Assembly: GCA_965153455.1 (NCBI GenBank)
Contig: OZ234503.1
Location: 5,394,001 to 5,458,000 of the forward strand
Direction of reading: 5' to 3'
Origin: Sphagnum compactum
Taxonomy: Eukaryota > Bryophyta > Sphagnopsida > Sphagnales
Length of the DNA stretch: 64,000 bases
Shown here: piece after piece, positions 23,341 through 34,499 of the stretch
Position numbering within the stretch: position 1 is the first letter of the stretch
Layout: each line of letters starts with the position of its first letter
Notes under the pieces: model-generated
Seen by the model: only the letters and a program-made list of their open reading frames with translations
What the model was told of the DNA's origin: nothing
Databases searched by the model: none
Position numbers and translations under genes: made by a program

Positions 23341-23929
23341 GTAGATTGTTAGCTCTTCACATTGAGGATCGTTGATATCGAAACTCTAACCCCTCTTTCA
23401 AATGGGTTTTTGCTAAACCCTTCCTCCTCCCAAAATCCATTTCGGTTGTCATGTGTCCACTGTTGAATGGTGATTTTGTTTAGACTCCACAGTCCAAACT
23501 CTAGTGTTGATGTGTAATGTGCATTCTGCAACACTGCAACTTACAAGCTTCAAGCTGTTACCGACCAGAGTTTAGGTGATGGGAGTGATCTTTCAACATG
23601 GCGCTTGTGAATCTTTAATAGATCTAGACTTTAGATTGTAGAGTTGTTGCAAGCTTGTATGAGCCATTGAGCATTGAGTGTTGTAATTTGTAAGGCAAGG
23701 TGACATCACGATGAAGCAAGGATTCAAGCTTCAACAACAATGAATCATGATCATTGACCAATAAACCTAGACATTAAGCATAGAGCTCAGTTTGCTACTT
23801 TTTAAAAATGCAAAATTTTTTTCTAAGTTTGATTTCAACAATCAATCTCCCAAATTCCATTTGAGTGTTTGTTGTAATGATTGTCGAATGTTGAATCCCA
23901 ACTTTGCAAGCTTCATCGTTGAAACCTAC
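23341..23929. other. No recognisable feature
   Basis: AT-rich DNA with short frames only. Confidence 0.4.
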
Positions 23930-24260
23930 TTGCACATTGACTACCTAGCACCAACATCGACTTGCGCATCGATTGTCAACATCGACTTGCGCATTGATTA
24001 CCAACATCAATTTGCGCATCGACTACCAACGTCAACTTGCGCATCAACTATTAGCATTGACTTGCACATTGACTACCAACAATGACTTGCGCATCAACTA
24101 TTAGCATTGACTTGCACATTGACTACCAACAATGACTTGCGCATCAACTACCAGCATTGACTTGCAAGTCGCGCATTGACTATTAGTGTCAACTACCAAT
24201 GTCAACTTGCAAGTCAACTACCAACATCAACTTACAAGCATTGACTAGTAATATTGATGC
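23930..24260 (+). repeat. Minisatellite, 27 bp unit
   Basis: About twelve imperfect copies with the core 'gactaccaacatc' followed by 'acttgcgcatc'. The period is near 27 bp, with a double unit in the middle (the 54 bp block from about 24020 is repeated almost exactly). The frame through it reads as a repetitive peptide and is not taken as a gene. Confidence 0.8.
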
Positions 24261-24699
24261 TTACATCGATTAACAATGTGAATGATCATGTGCTCACACT
24301 TCGTGTTGCACAAATCGCGATCTGTAATTGTTGTAGCCCTTGGATTTTTGCAATTTGTCATTGAAGCAATCAAAACCCTTGGATTCCCAAATTTTTATTG
24401 TGTACTCAAGTCTTAAATTGTTCGACAATAATTTTCTTTTGTTTGAATTCATTTTTCAATTATCTTTGTTTCGAATGCTTGAAACTTGATAACCAAAAGT
24501 TAGAACTCACTACTCACAAATCAAGGCTCACAATGTCTATGGTTTCTATGATGTGCAGAGCCATAGTCGAAATTCAATTCACACGACCAAAATCCCAACT
24601 CCAATAATAATTAGTCATGACCTGATTCCTAAACCTTGCTTCACTTCCCAAAGTTACAAGTGGTATTAATCAATTCAATTGGATTTCTTGTATGAGCAT

Positions 24700-24845
24700 T
24701 TGAGCATTAAGGTTGTAAGTATACATGGCAGTGGGCATCAGTAATTGGAGCAATGAACCTTTGACCAGTAATTGGAGCAATGAACCTTTGAGCATTAGGG
24801 TTGCAACTTGCATGTATACATGGCAGTGGGCAATGGGCACTAGTA
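24700..24845 (+). repeat. Nested local duplications
   Basis: The phrase 'agtaattggagcaatgaacc' occurs twice in tandem, and 'tatacatggcagtgggca' flanks the pair on both sides. The order suggests two successive small duplications. Confidence 0.7.
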
Positions 24846-25579
24846 ACAATGAACAATAAGTACTAAATTGTGACCTAAAACCTTTAAGGTTTGGTTCAAT
24901 TTTTTCATGTGAAGTTATTGGGAGTGGGCACACAATGCAACCATTTTTTTGTTTGAAATGTTATAGAATTATAGACTACAATGACCTGCACTACCATGTG
25001 CATTCAAGTTTCTTATTACAAATTTACTTGAAGTGAACCTTTTTTGGTAAATTTCTTAAATTTTCATTTTTGGGTTCATTTTGTTGTTTGAAATTTGTTA
25101 TTTGTTTCAAGCTTCAACCATGCCTTCAAAATTACAAGTTTCAAATAATTTCAAATTTAAGTTCTTTTTTTATGGTCAAGTTCCAGGATAAGCTTTGGCA
25201 CCTAATGAGTCTATTTCTTTTGATGTACCTAAATCTAGTTGCATGGGTCAACAAAGAAGCCAATTGCAAAACCCTAAATTAACAACTATTCCGCCTCAAA
25301 ACTGCAACATAATTCCTAAAATGTTTGAACCTTCTGAAAACCTAACCCCTTTGTTGTTGAAGATGTGCACGTTTCTAATCTCAAAAAATGGAAAAAAAAA
25401 CTTCTGATACTTATGTGAATTAAAAGTTTCAAGATATTTGGGCTTTGAAAATGCCATGGGTAGAGCCAATTTTTAATGAAGCCAGACTAATTACTTTTGT
25501 GAAATGTCATGTTTGTTCTAAAACTGAGAAGAAGGACAAGGTTTTGGTGGCTAAATGGGATTCCATTAAGGGGTCTAAG

Positions 25580-26170
25580 CATGATAAAGTATGCCAAAAA
25601 GTAGTCCTTAAAATTTTTAATTTCAAAAATAGTCTTTTTTCAGCATTAACATTCAAAAAGATATTAAAAACCTATTTAAATTGCATTTTGAAATCATAAA
25701 GCACTTCATTGAATTTATTGTAAGTTGTACATAAAGTTTGAGGAATTTTTACATAAGAAAAATGGATGAAAAGTATGTTTTAAATTGGTTGGTTGTTCCA
25801 ATTTTCCAAATACGTTTACATTAAAACTTTGATAGATTATGACTAGAATATGAAAAGTTGAAACTATATACATACATACTAGGCCTTCATCAACTTGAAA
25901 GTATAATAATTCTAATTGATGTTTTAGTTTCATGTACTTGTAACTCAATTTTGTAAAATTGTAACATGTACTTTCTATACTTGCATTTCAAAAAAATGTA
26001 TTAAATGCATATTAAAACATGTATTTTTTCAATATTATGTAATGAAGTCAAAGAACTTATAATTTTTTATCATTGACTTAAATAATATTCATGGATTCAA
26101 TACATTAAAATTATTTTGTGGATATTTTCCCAAAAAAAACAAGTGTCTCCAACTGGCATACTTTACCATG
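25580..26170. mobile_element. MITE-like element with 17 bp terminal inverted repeats
   Basis: The left end CATGATAAAGTATGCCA (25580-25596) and the reverse complement of the right end (26154-26170) differ at one of 17 positions. The 591 bp element is AT-rich, encodes nothing recognisable, and interrupts the N-terminal part of the hAT transposase pseudogene: coding resemblance stops at its left edge and resumes at its right edge. A target-site duplication is not clear, so the superfamily is open. Confidence 0.65.
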
Positions 26171-26970
26171 TATGCCTCGAGAAGCATGCAGATAAAAGGA
26201 AAGTTCTTGATGGTAAGGGGTTTATCGATCCAAAATGTGGGCATGCAAAAAATGAAATTGCTTGTGCTTAGCTATCAACAACAATTGTCTTCCAGTAGCA
26301 TCTTGGTTAAGCAATGGTTTAGATAAAAAGAAACTTGTTTAGTTTGCTTTTATTTTCAATTTCTTGAATAAAGGTAAGTCAATGACAAATTATGAAGATT
26401 TCAAGCCTTTGTTTGAGTTCTTGAAGCTTCAATTTATTCTAAAAAAACATTAGATTAATGGGGCTGGTTGGGAAATGGTAGAATACATAGAGAATGAAGT
26501 GAAAAAGGCCACTAAAACTACTATCCAGAATGCCAAGTTTGTGTCCTTGACATGTGATGAGGTTACTTCTATGGATAATGCAAGTTGGGCAAATGTGCAT
26601 GGTTATATTGTCCAAGATTGGTGTTGCATACTCTTGTTGTTGAATGTGAAACTTATGTTTTCTTGATTTATAACTGATAGTCTAACTTTATTGATCATGA
26701 ACTCTTTGATGACAAATGGGGGTTTGTAGGAAAAAGACCTTGTTTCAAAGCTAGTCTATTTTGGTGTTGAACAAAAGGGGGTCAATAACTTCCAAGGCCT
26801 CAAATATGGAGTTATAGTTCAAATCCAATGGCAATATGCTCCATTTGTCACTGGTGTACATTGTATGGCTCATTGGACTAATTTGGCGATACAAACCCTT
26901 TCACACTTACCTTTGGTATCTCGCATTAAAGCACTTTTGTAATGTTTGTATGTTTATTTCAACCACAACC

Positions 26971-27124
26971 CACTACAACAAAAGGTGTCCTTGTAAGCCA
27001 AGTGATTTCACTGGATTTTGAGTGAATTCATTGGTTGTGGTGAACGGGGACTAGTGAAGAAGCAGAAAATTCACCAGTCTAATGAACAGGGATTAGTGAA
27101 CTACACCCATATTTTGTAGTAGTG
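26971..27124. mobile_element. 154 bp CACTA-type MITE
   Basis: It begins CACTACAACAAAA and ends with the reverse complement of CACTACTACAAAA, the hallmark of CACTA (En/Spm) elements. The trinucleotide ACC is present directly on both sides (26968-26970 and 27125-27127), the 3 bp target-site duplication expected for this superfamily. Removing the element and one ACC rejoins the hAT reading frame. The inside holds two similar blocks, 'gaacggggactagtgaa' and 'gaacagggattagtgaa'. Confidence 0.88.
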
Positions 27125-28454
27125 ACCCCAAAAGACACTTGGAATTTACTAAATTGGCAACAATCATGGAAACTAAAGGCAACAAAATATTACAAAACAT
27201 CAAAACCAAATGGATATCCATGATTAGTCGTGTCAAGCGTGTGTTGTTTGAATATTGCACCTTCCTCATGAAGATGACATTAAATGCACCCACCATAGCA
27301 TCTACCAAATCTAATTTATGTTTGTTGATTGATGTAGAAACGTTGTTGGGGTTGAATGCCATTATGCCATTATTGGAGGTAGTCCATCCATTGATCAAAT
27401 TTTCCCAACTACGTGATGTGTGATTTCATAGTAGTAATGAAAATTTGTGAAAGATATGTATATTAGATGTACTGTGACAACCAATATTATTTCCAAGGTG
27501 ACATCTTTTGAAATTTCCATGCCTTTATCAATTTAGCTCATGAAAGCATAAGTTTTCAGTGGATCACTGATCTAAATAAAGGAACAGATCACTTAACTTT
27601 TGAGTTTGTTAAGGAACATATTTGGGCCACATATGTAGATCAAATTGGGGCATATGGTTTTGTGACAACACGTGTATGAAAAAATTGTGGTATTTGTGAA
27701 ACGACAATGTATAGAAGTTGTTAATTAACTTATTACATAATTGCAATCCTGATTTCCAAACCAAGATTTGATGGATGCATTTGGGTTGTGTATTGGTTCT
27801 AATTAGAACCTGAAGTTAGGTTTGCTACTCACTTAACAATCCTCAAGGACTTCGTTTGCCAACTTAAGAAGGTTGGGCCTAGTGAGGTATGGGTTCTAAG
27901 ATGGTTTTCAACCATTGCCTTTGATTTGCAAAGATCTTTGTTTGTTTTTACCATGAAGAATAATGTTTAATTGGCAATGCAGAACATTTGACATCAACCT
28001 ATTTACCAAACTATGGAAAACCCTTTCTTCATTTCAAATTCTTGAGCAAAAAATCCTTGAGTCCATCAAGTAATTGGCTGAATTTGATGTGGTGTAAGTG
28101 ATTGGTTTAGTAGAACATGAACATTGTTTTTCTACACTCACCTTTATGAAAATTAAATTAAGGAATTGATTGATAGAACATTTGGAGCTAATCATTTGAT
28201 TGTTTAGTCAAAAGCTTTTCACCATGCAAAATTTCCCTTTTGGAACAACAATTGAAATAAGAAGGAAAGCAAAACTCAATATGATGCTAAAGCTTGAAGG
28301 TGAATGTGAATTTTACAACTGCCCTTTGTTTCCATGATCCATGTTATTTTGGATATGATGATTTTTGAAGCTTCAATCAAATTCCAGCCCCCTTTTGGGC
28401 CTTAAGAAAACATGAATTGACACTTGTTTTTGCATTGAAGATTTAGAACCTAAC

Positions 28455-28550
28455 ATTTTTTTTTTGTAGGTTAGGCTTTATGTTGCAATGGGTAGGGCCT
28501 CTATGGGTCAAGGTTCGATTCCCCCATATAGCTTTGTCGCAATAAATCAG
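28455..28550 (+). mobile_element. Possible tRNA-derived SINE head
   Basis: It contains a B-box GGTTCGATTCC (28512-28522), and about 40 bp upstream an A-box-like stretch ending 'gcaatgggta' (28471-28494). This spacing fits an RNA polymerase III internal promoter. The body does not fold into a clear complete tRNA by eye, so a SINE or tRNA relic is more likely than a tRNA gene. Confidence 0.45.
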
Positions 28551-28865
28551 AAAAAAAATTTTATTATTGGCAAAAAAACTTGAAAAAAATTGAAAGCTTG
28601 TAGCCCCAAAACTTACTTATAAAACTCTTTTGTAACAAATCATATTCGACCAAAATTTTCCCCTAATCATTGAAACCTACATACCTCCTTACTATGTAGT
28701 TGGGCAATTTGACACATAATATGCCCATGTGGTAATTACAACTCAATGAGGGGCTAACATGTTGCCAACTCAGCCAAATTCAAATAGTTTAAAAAAATTG
28801 TTTCTGGGTTCTTGATTTTGCAGGAGTCTGCAAAACCCTAATGATGTTTCCATTCCCTCTTTTCC

Positions 28866-29280
28866 TCCTCCTATTCCATATTTATACTCATTATGTTGCA
28901 AAAAGACGGACGTTAAAGGTCTATACCTACCAATTTGGTAGCTTTTCAAGCCTTCTTAAATGGAAAAATCGGCCATGATAGCTGATTCTTTCATTTCTTA
29001 ACTCCCATGTACTTTTAAAGGACCTACTTAAATCTTACAACCTTTTACAAACCTTTAGGCCATAGAACTAACTAGGTGTCATCGCCTCCTCTTCCATATA
29101 TGATATTCATTATATTGAAAGATAGATTTAAAGGTCTGTCCCTGCCGATTGGCAGGTTTTCAGGCCTTGTTAAATAGAAGAATCAGCCCTGGTGATCAAT
29201 TCTATCACCTTCTTACCCTTCTTTAGGACTTACTTCAACTATTCAACAACTGGTTACAGACTTTTAGGCCAAGGAAGGGG
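28866..29280 (+). repeat. Tandem duplication, about 220 bp unit
   Basis: Copy 1 (about 28866-29085) and copy 2 (about 29088-29280) share ordered blocks: 'cctcct(a/c)ttccatat', 'ttaaaggtct', 'ggccttgttaaat' or its variant, and 'cttttaggcca'. By eye the copies are clearly related but diverged. Confidence 0.65.
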
Positions 29281-29470
29281 AAAGTGTCAAACCTGCCCAT
29301 GTTCTAGTGCATTGGAGATAGGGCTCAGCCAACATAAACATACAAAGATATTCATGAGGCCCTGAAGACGTAAGGTTCTTACACCTACTCCTTAAGAGTG
29401 GGAAGTATATTATGCCACTTAATCATTAAATATAAGATAAAGATCTTTTTTAGGGTATTCCTGGGTTTGT
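29281..29470 (+). repeat. Dispersed repeat, copy B
   Basis: Partner of the block at 16331-16475. The family is unknown to me. Confidence 0.5.
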
Positions 29471-29577
29471 AGGCCCTCCAAGGGGCAATAGCCTGGAATT
29501 ATTAAAAATTTGATACATATTTTAAAATCATGTGAGATTTTTTCTTGCGACAATTCAATATTTTTTCACACTCAAAA

Positions 29578-29588
29578 GGGGGGGGGGG
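29578..29588 (+). repeat. Poly-G run
   Basis: Eleven consecutive G, a likely slippage site. Confidence 0.8.
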
Positions 29589-30162
29589 AAGAGAATGAGC
29601 AACACATACCATAACAAAAAAGGTAGCACTCAAGGGGTAGGGCATTCCTGAATTAAGCTCCTACCCAAGGTGGGAGCCAACAGGGCGCTTATTTTTGGAA
29701 TACTCAGCTCCAAAGGTGTTACACCATGTGAAGCACCAGCATAAATTTATTTTCTTAAAAAATAAAAATGAAATGCATGCTCTTTTCATGGAGTAAAAAT
29801 TCTGTTAAATAATGGGCCGTCTAAGTACATTAAAAATATTTTGCCAATCCATTATGATATTAATGAGCTTTGCATTGGTAGCCATAGTCTTCATCTGGGA
29901 AGCAATTTCATCTCTTATGGATCTTGTCCACATTGTTATTGTTTTCATAAACAATTTCAATTCCATTATTATTATTTTTGCAAATTTTGAAAATGCCTTT
30001 TGGAATTATTCATAGTTAGAGTTTTTTTCTTTGTCAATAATAAATTTCTACAAATTATGTCCACAATCGATCTTTGCAAAACTTCCCTCTTGCTCTGCAC
30101 CATGCCAAATCCAATTTTTATTCCAAGAGCCATGTCAATAACAATTTTAGTAAGATAATACA

Positions 30163-30417
30163 TGTTGAAACATCAGAAAAAAAAAAAACCAATTTTTATT
30201 ATTTCAGAAAGGATTCAATAAATTGAATTCAAAGAAAAAGGGACTAGCCCATTTAATCAGAAGATGATAGCAAATCACCATAGAGCAAAAGCTCAAAAAA
30301 TATGATCATTGTCAAGTTACGTGATTAACCAAAAGTTACATAACCATGCAAGGTAACAGTTAGAAATAATATTTTCTTCGATCTACCTAGCAATCTAGGT
30401 CTAACTTATTTTCTACA
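30163..30417 (-). repeat. 3' LTR of the copia element
   Basis: It pairs with 32460-32714, shares long blocks such as 'gggactagcccatttaatca' and ends TG..CA. Differences between the LTRs are many, so the insertion is not recent. Confidence 0.88.
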
Positions 30418-30599
30418 GCCCCCCTAACCTAACTAGTAACTAAATTAAAAAAATGATTCTAACAATAACTAATTTATAAGATAACCAATTGAAAGCTTGT
30501 TAGAACTAGAAATAACAAAGAGCTTAATGTAAATTCTTTGAACTAAATATCAGTGATTGAAACGATAAGCTGTGTAGATGGATTGGATTGATTCAATTC

Positions 30600-32220
30600 T
30601 CAACTACTTGTTTTTCTTGCTCCTCCTTCCCAATGTGGAGTATTGTCATTCTTGTCAAAAGCATACGTAATAAAGATTGATAGAAAGATTAAGTATATTT
30701 TAAGCTTCCTCCAAGAAGATATTGCAAGCTTATAACTCCAAGTTTAATTCATAGGGATTCAAACTTTCTACCTCTCAAAGACTTGGTTAGTATATTAGCA
30801 ATTTGATTTTATGTTAGGATTTGATTTAAGTCAATCTCCCTACTAAATATTTTTTCTCTTATAAAATGATAATGTATTTCAATATGTTTAGTCCTAGCAT
30901 GAAACACAAGATTTTAAACTAATCTAATGGAGCTTTGGTTATCACAAAATATTAGAATGAATCCTTTATCAGAAACACCAAAATCTTTCACCAATCCTTT
31001 TAACCATGTTGACTCCTTGGCCCTTTCAAACATTACACAATACTTAGCTTACTAGAAGAAAAAGTGAGTGTGAATCTACTGAGAACCCCTATGACAAATG
31101 TTATATTAAGTCTAATGTTTGTCAAGAAAATTAAGCTTCCCGACAATATTGTTGTAAAGAATTAGATCTACTTCTTTTGATTTCATATCTTATGAAAGTT
31201 AAGTAGTACTTAACATTAGCAATATAACATGGCTTCATTGGAGCATACCAAACACTTCTAATATTTGTCTCACATGTCTTCTCTAACCTAGAAATATACC
31301 TTAAGGAAAATGAAGGAACTTTATTCCAAAATAGGGTGACAACAAACCTCAATTTGTCATTTCAAACCTAGGCTTCAATCATTCCTTGACCCCAATTGAT
31401 TTTCTCTTCATGATTTCTAGTGAGTAACAAATCATCGACATACAAAATCAAGACAACAATTATGTCATAGGACTTTCGATACTATAGATTATGATCAACA
31501 TCACTATAACTAAGGCCCCGATCCTTAAGATAAGAATCAATTTTTTCATACCAAGTTATCAGTGGTTGTTTAAGTCCATAAAAATACTTCAACAACTTGC
31601 AAAATTTGTGCTCCTTCCCTTCTTCCACAAACCCAAAAGGTTGGGTCATATAAACTTATTTCAAAGTGCCATGCAAAAAAATTATTTTCACATCTAAATT
31701 ATTTTCACATCTATTGCATGAAGAACACAAGAGGAGTGTGGAGCTCCTCGAATGTAGGTAAGCCTTTATGAGTTGAAATTGACTAAACAAATTGACCAAA
31801 GCTTGATGGTAAAACATTAAAAACCATTTCAATGAACACATTTTCAGCAATAACTTTTCCAAAGCTAGCCAATCGATTTAACAAATTTTTAATGTTGACA
31901 ATAAAGTTCTCTATTGATGTTGCTTCATCAATCTTGAAATTTATTAGTTTGTTTCATGTTAACATCCATCAAGAAAAATATCTAGTTTTGAACAATTTTT
32001 TCAAAACCTCCCAAATGTCCTTGGGTTCTTGTATCTTCATGACAAATGGAATAATTTTGTCCTTGATGGACAAATTAATGATAGTCAAGGCTTTGCACTC
32101 TTGTTTTTTAAGACTCTCAACTTGAGCAACAATCAACACCAATGTTGTTGATGTTGTGATTTCAAACATTAAACCTCTAGACGTTGTTGACGAATAAGCT
32201 TGTACAACTAGAGGCTCCAT
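30600..32220 (-). pseudogene. Copia gag-pol remnants
   Basis: Broken coding pieces of the element at 30163-32714: a gag part (31969-32220), reverse transcriptase (about 31390-31720), a following part with RYISRLEKTCETNIRS (about 31230-31290), and an RNase H/C-terminal stretch with HIEIHYHFIREKIFS (about 30820-30900). Stops and missing segments show that it makes no working polyprotein. Confidence 0.8.
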
Positions 32221-32459
32221 AATGTCCCATAGATTTTTTTCACATGAATATGAAAGATCCTAAATATCTACACATTGTGCTTGGACTCGCCCTTTAGCTT
32301 ACTTGCTTCAAAGATATAAAGTTTGCCATCATAGAAATGGATAAAAGTTACATAGTTCTTAAAATGTTGGATTCCTTTTCACAACAAATCTACAATCTAA
32401 AGTTAAACCTCACCACTTTCTACATACCTAGGATCCTTCCTCAATAGGTTCTAATATCA

Positions 32460-32714
32460 TGTCGAAACATTAGAGAAAAAAAAAAAATTATTATTACAAA
32501 AAAGAATCAATAAATTGAATCCAAAGAGAAAGGGACTAGCCCATTTAATCAAATGATGATCGGCAAATTAACACAAAATTAAATCCCAAAAAAATTAGGA
32601 TTGCCATCAAATTATGTGATTAACCAAAAGTTACAAAGTGGTGGAAAGTAGCTACTAGAAATAATAATCTTTCTTAGATCTACATAGTAATCTAGGTCTA
32701 ACTTATTTTTTGCA
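32460..32714 (-). repeat. 5' LTR of the copia element
   Basis: It pairs with 30163-30417. The primer-binding site adjoins it on its low-coordinate side. Confidence 0.88.
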
Positions 32715-33290
32715 ATACATAGAAATTGCATTCAAAGAAATTACAACAAAAAAACAAAACAAAACAAAACACCAAATATGATTAAATCATAATATATCTA
32801 AAGAAAAATCCTTATGAAAGGAATCATACTACCATTATGTAATGAGTTATGCACTTCATGTACTAAGTTCTCAATCATACCATCTTGGATCTATGTAGCT
32901 TTGTTTACAAAATCATTGTAGAGAGGCATAGCTTGATGGCAAGCATGAATTCCTTTGCCACAATAACAATGACCAATGACCATAGTAGTATCACAATCTT
33001 GCCCAAGAGCAAGGTGCTTTAAAAGAATTCATGGTTTGAAAATTAGGAGTCATTGAGAATCTTAAATGTTTGAAGTGAGATTTGAAATGACAAATTTATT
33101 TTGAATTTGATATTCTTTGGCTCATTGGAAAAAAATTCATAAATTTATGCAAAGGGGTGCTTATTCAATCCAATTTGGGAATTGGTATTCCTTGGGAGTT
33201 TTGAATGTTTGAAGTGAGATTTGATATGTCAAATCTTTTTCAAATTCAAAAGACTTTGGTTCATTGGAAAGAATTCATAAATCCATCCAA
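32715..33290. other. AT-rich, no gene
   Basis: No coding resemblance is seen. A loose repetition of 'gaatgtttgaagtgagattt' occurs at about 33065 and 33203. Confidence 0.4.
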
Positions 33291-33294
33291 AAAC

Positions 33295-33815
33295 TTCTTT
33301 GTTCAATTGAAAATTGAACCGGATCTTGACTATCCAAAGGAGGTCTCCAGTTGATGAGGGTGATTTAAGCCATCCAAGGACAATTAGAATGATATGGGGC
33401 ATCTAAAGGTGTTTGAATTTGATTTGGGTTCTCCAATGGTGATCGAATTTGATTTTGGCTTACCAAGGACCACCACACCTAATCTACTGTCTACACCATC
33501 CAAAGACAACCAAATTCAATTTGGGTCATCCAGAGGTGACCAACCCAATTTAATATGGGTTCACCAAGGGTAATTGCATCTAATATTGGGTTATAGAAAT
33601 AATCAAAATGATTTGAATCATTTAAAGGTGATCAAATTTGATATTGTTGTCTAAGGGTGACCAAATTTGATTTCAACAATCCCTAGGAAACTAAGCTTGA
33701 TCCACACCATCTAAGGGTGGCTAGATTTGATCCAAACAATATGTAGGTGACTAAATTTCATATGGGTTATTTAAAAGCAATCAAATGTGATATTGGCCAT
33801 CTAAGGGCAACCATT
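33295..33815 (+). repeat. Minisatellite, left half, 45-55 bp unit
   Basis: Degenerate copies with cores 'gaccaaatttgat' and 'ggccatctaagggtgacc'. The array continues at 35838-36345 after an interruption. Confidence 0.7.
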
Positions 33816-34499
33816 TATTTTTTCTTTTGAAGCACCATAGTAGACTTGACCTAACAAGTTGTTGGCACCCCCAAGTCAAACTCATTGGTAGAGGGCCAAT
33901 AGAAGTTTCATTTGCACACAACTGGGTATGAACCAATGTTGTTTGGATATCAAGTTTTGAAACTTCTTGCAAGATACCAATATAACATATTTTCTATAAA
34001 ATTTAACATAAAGATATGCATCAATTTTTTTTCATATATCTATGTCAAGACAAATCTGAATTCATGTTCATCTTTCTTCCTTGATCGGATATGGATTTGC
34101 TGGCTATCAAAATCAAACTAACAAAAGGATATGTACAACGAATACACATAAATTTTTTATGTTTGAAATTTTGTTTGTAAACACACAAATTTGAACACAT
34201 GAATAACTTGTGGGGGAGTTGAACCCAAGTCCTTTACAAGACTCTCCCCAATGCATGACAAGTTGTTGGCCCCAACCTCACAAAACACAACCAAAACACC
34301 ATCCCCATCATTGGTGAGCCTCAATAATAACCTACAAATTCATAATGGCACAAAGATTAAAATCTTCAGCAAGCTTCCAAAAGAACAAAATAAAAATAAT
34401 AATCAGATATAAAAAAGATCCTAGATCTTACCATGTAAAAACCTAATCACCATATAGTTCCAATTGTTCAAAAAAATTTGCTTTCTCAATGAGGTCATA

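Larger units (their letters stand above)
25440..28285 (+). pseudogene. hAT-like transposase pseudogene with nested insertions
   Basis: Decayed coding sequence of a plant hAT-type transposase. In order: WVEPIFNEARL and a CHVC zinc-finger-like pair (25450-25580); KFVSLTCDEVTSMDN (26535-26580); an area with GVHCMAHWTNLA-like sequence (26845-26900); EFTKLATIMETKGNKIL (27140-27190); LLIDVETLLGLNAIMPLLE (27320-27380); and a C-terminal part resembling the dimerisation region (HCFSTLTFMK near 28120, with a preceding TKLW near 28000). Several in-frame stops and shifts rule out a working protein. Two short elements with terminal inverted repeats sit inside it (25580-26170 and 26971-27124). I recognise the family from recalled plant relatives, not from a search. 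Confidence 0.8.
30163..32714 (-). mobile_element. Ty1/copia LTR retrotransposon, internally deleted
   Basis: Two direct repeats of 255 bp (30163-30417 and 32460-32714) with TG..CA ends bound the element, and ATACA lies directly outside both ends (30158-30162 and 32715-32719), a 5 bp target-site duplication. Read on the minus strand, the 5' LTR is followed by a primer-binding site resembling initiator tRNA-Met (TGATATTAGAACC against the usual TGGTATCAGAGCC). A gag fragment comes next (31969-32220, KALTIINLSIKDKIIPF), then reverse transcriptase pieces (DVKIIFLHGTLK, near 31660-31690) and an RNase H end (30600-31000). A GGGGGGC polypurine tract precedes the 3' LTR. The interior is only about 2.0 kb; protease and integrase are not seen and frames are broken, so it is non-autonomous. 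Confidence 0.9.

Noticed and set aside
23792-24085. Plus-strand frame with repeated TCASI/HIDY peptides
   Set aside because: By-product of the 27 bp tandem repeat.
27020-27110. Repeated 'gaac(g/a)ggga(c/t)tagtgaa' as a CRISPR-like array
   Set aside because: Two copies only, inside a transposon, in a plant genome.
28471-28522. Functional tRNA gene
   Set aside because: The B-box is good, but no complete cloverleaf with a matched acceptor stem could be drawn.
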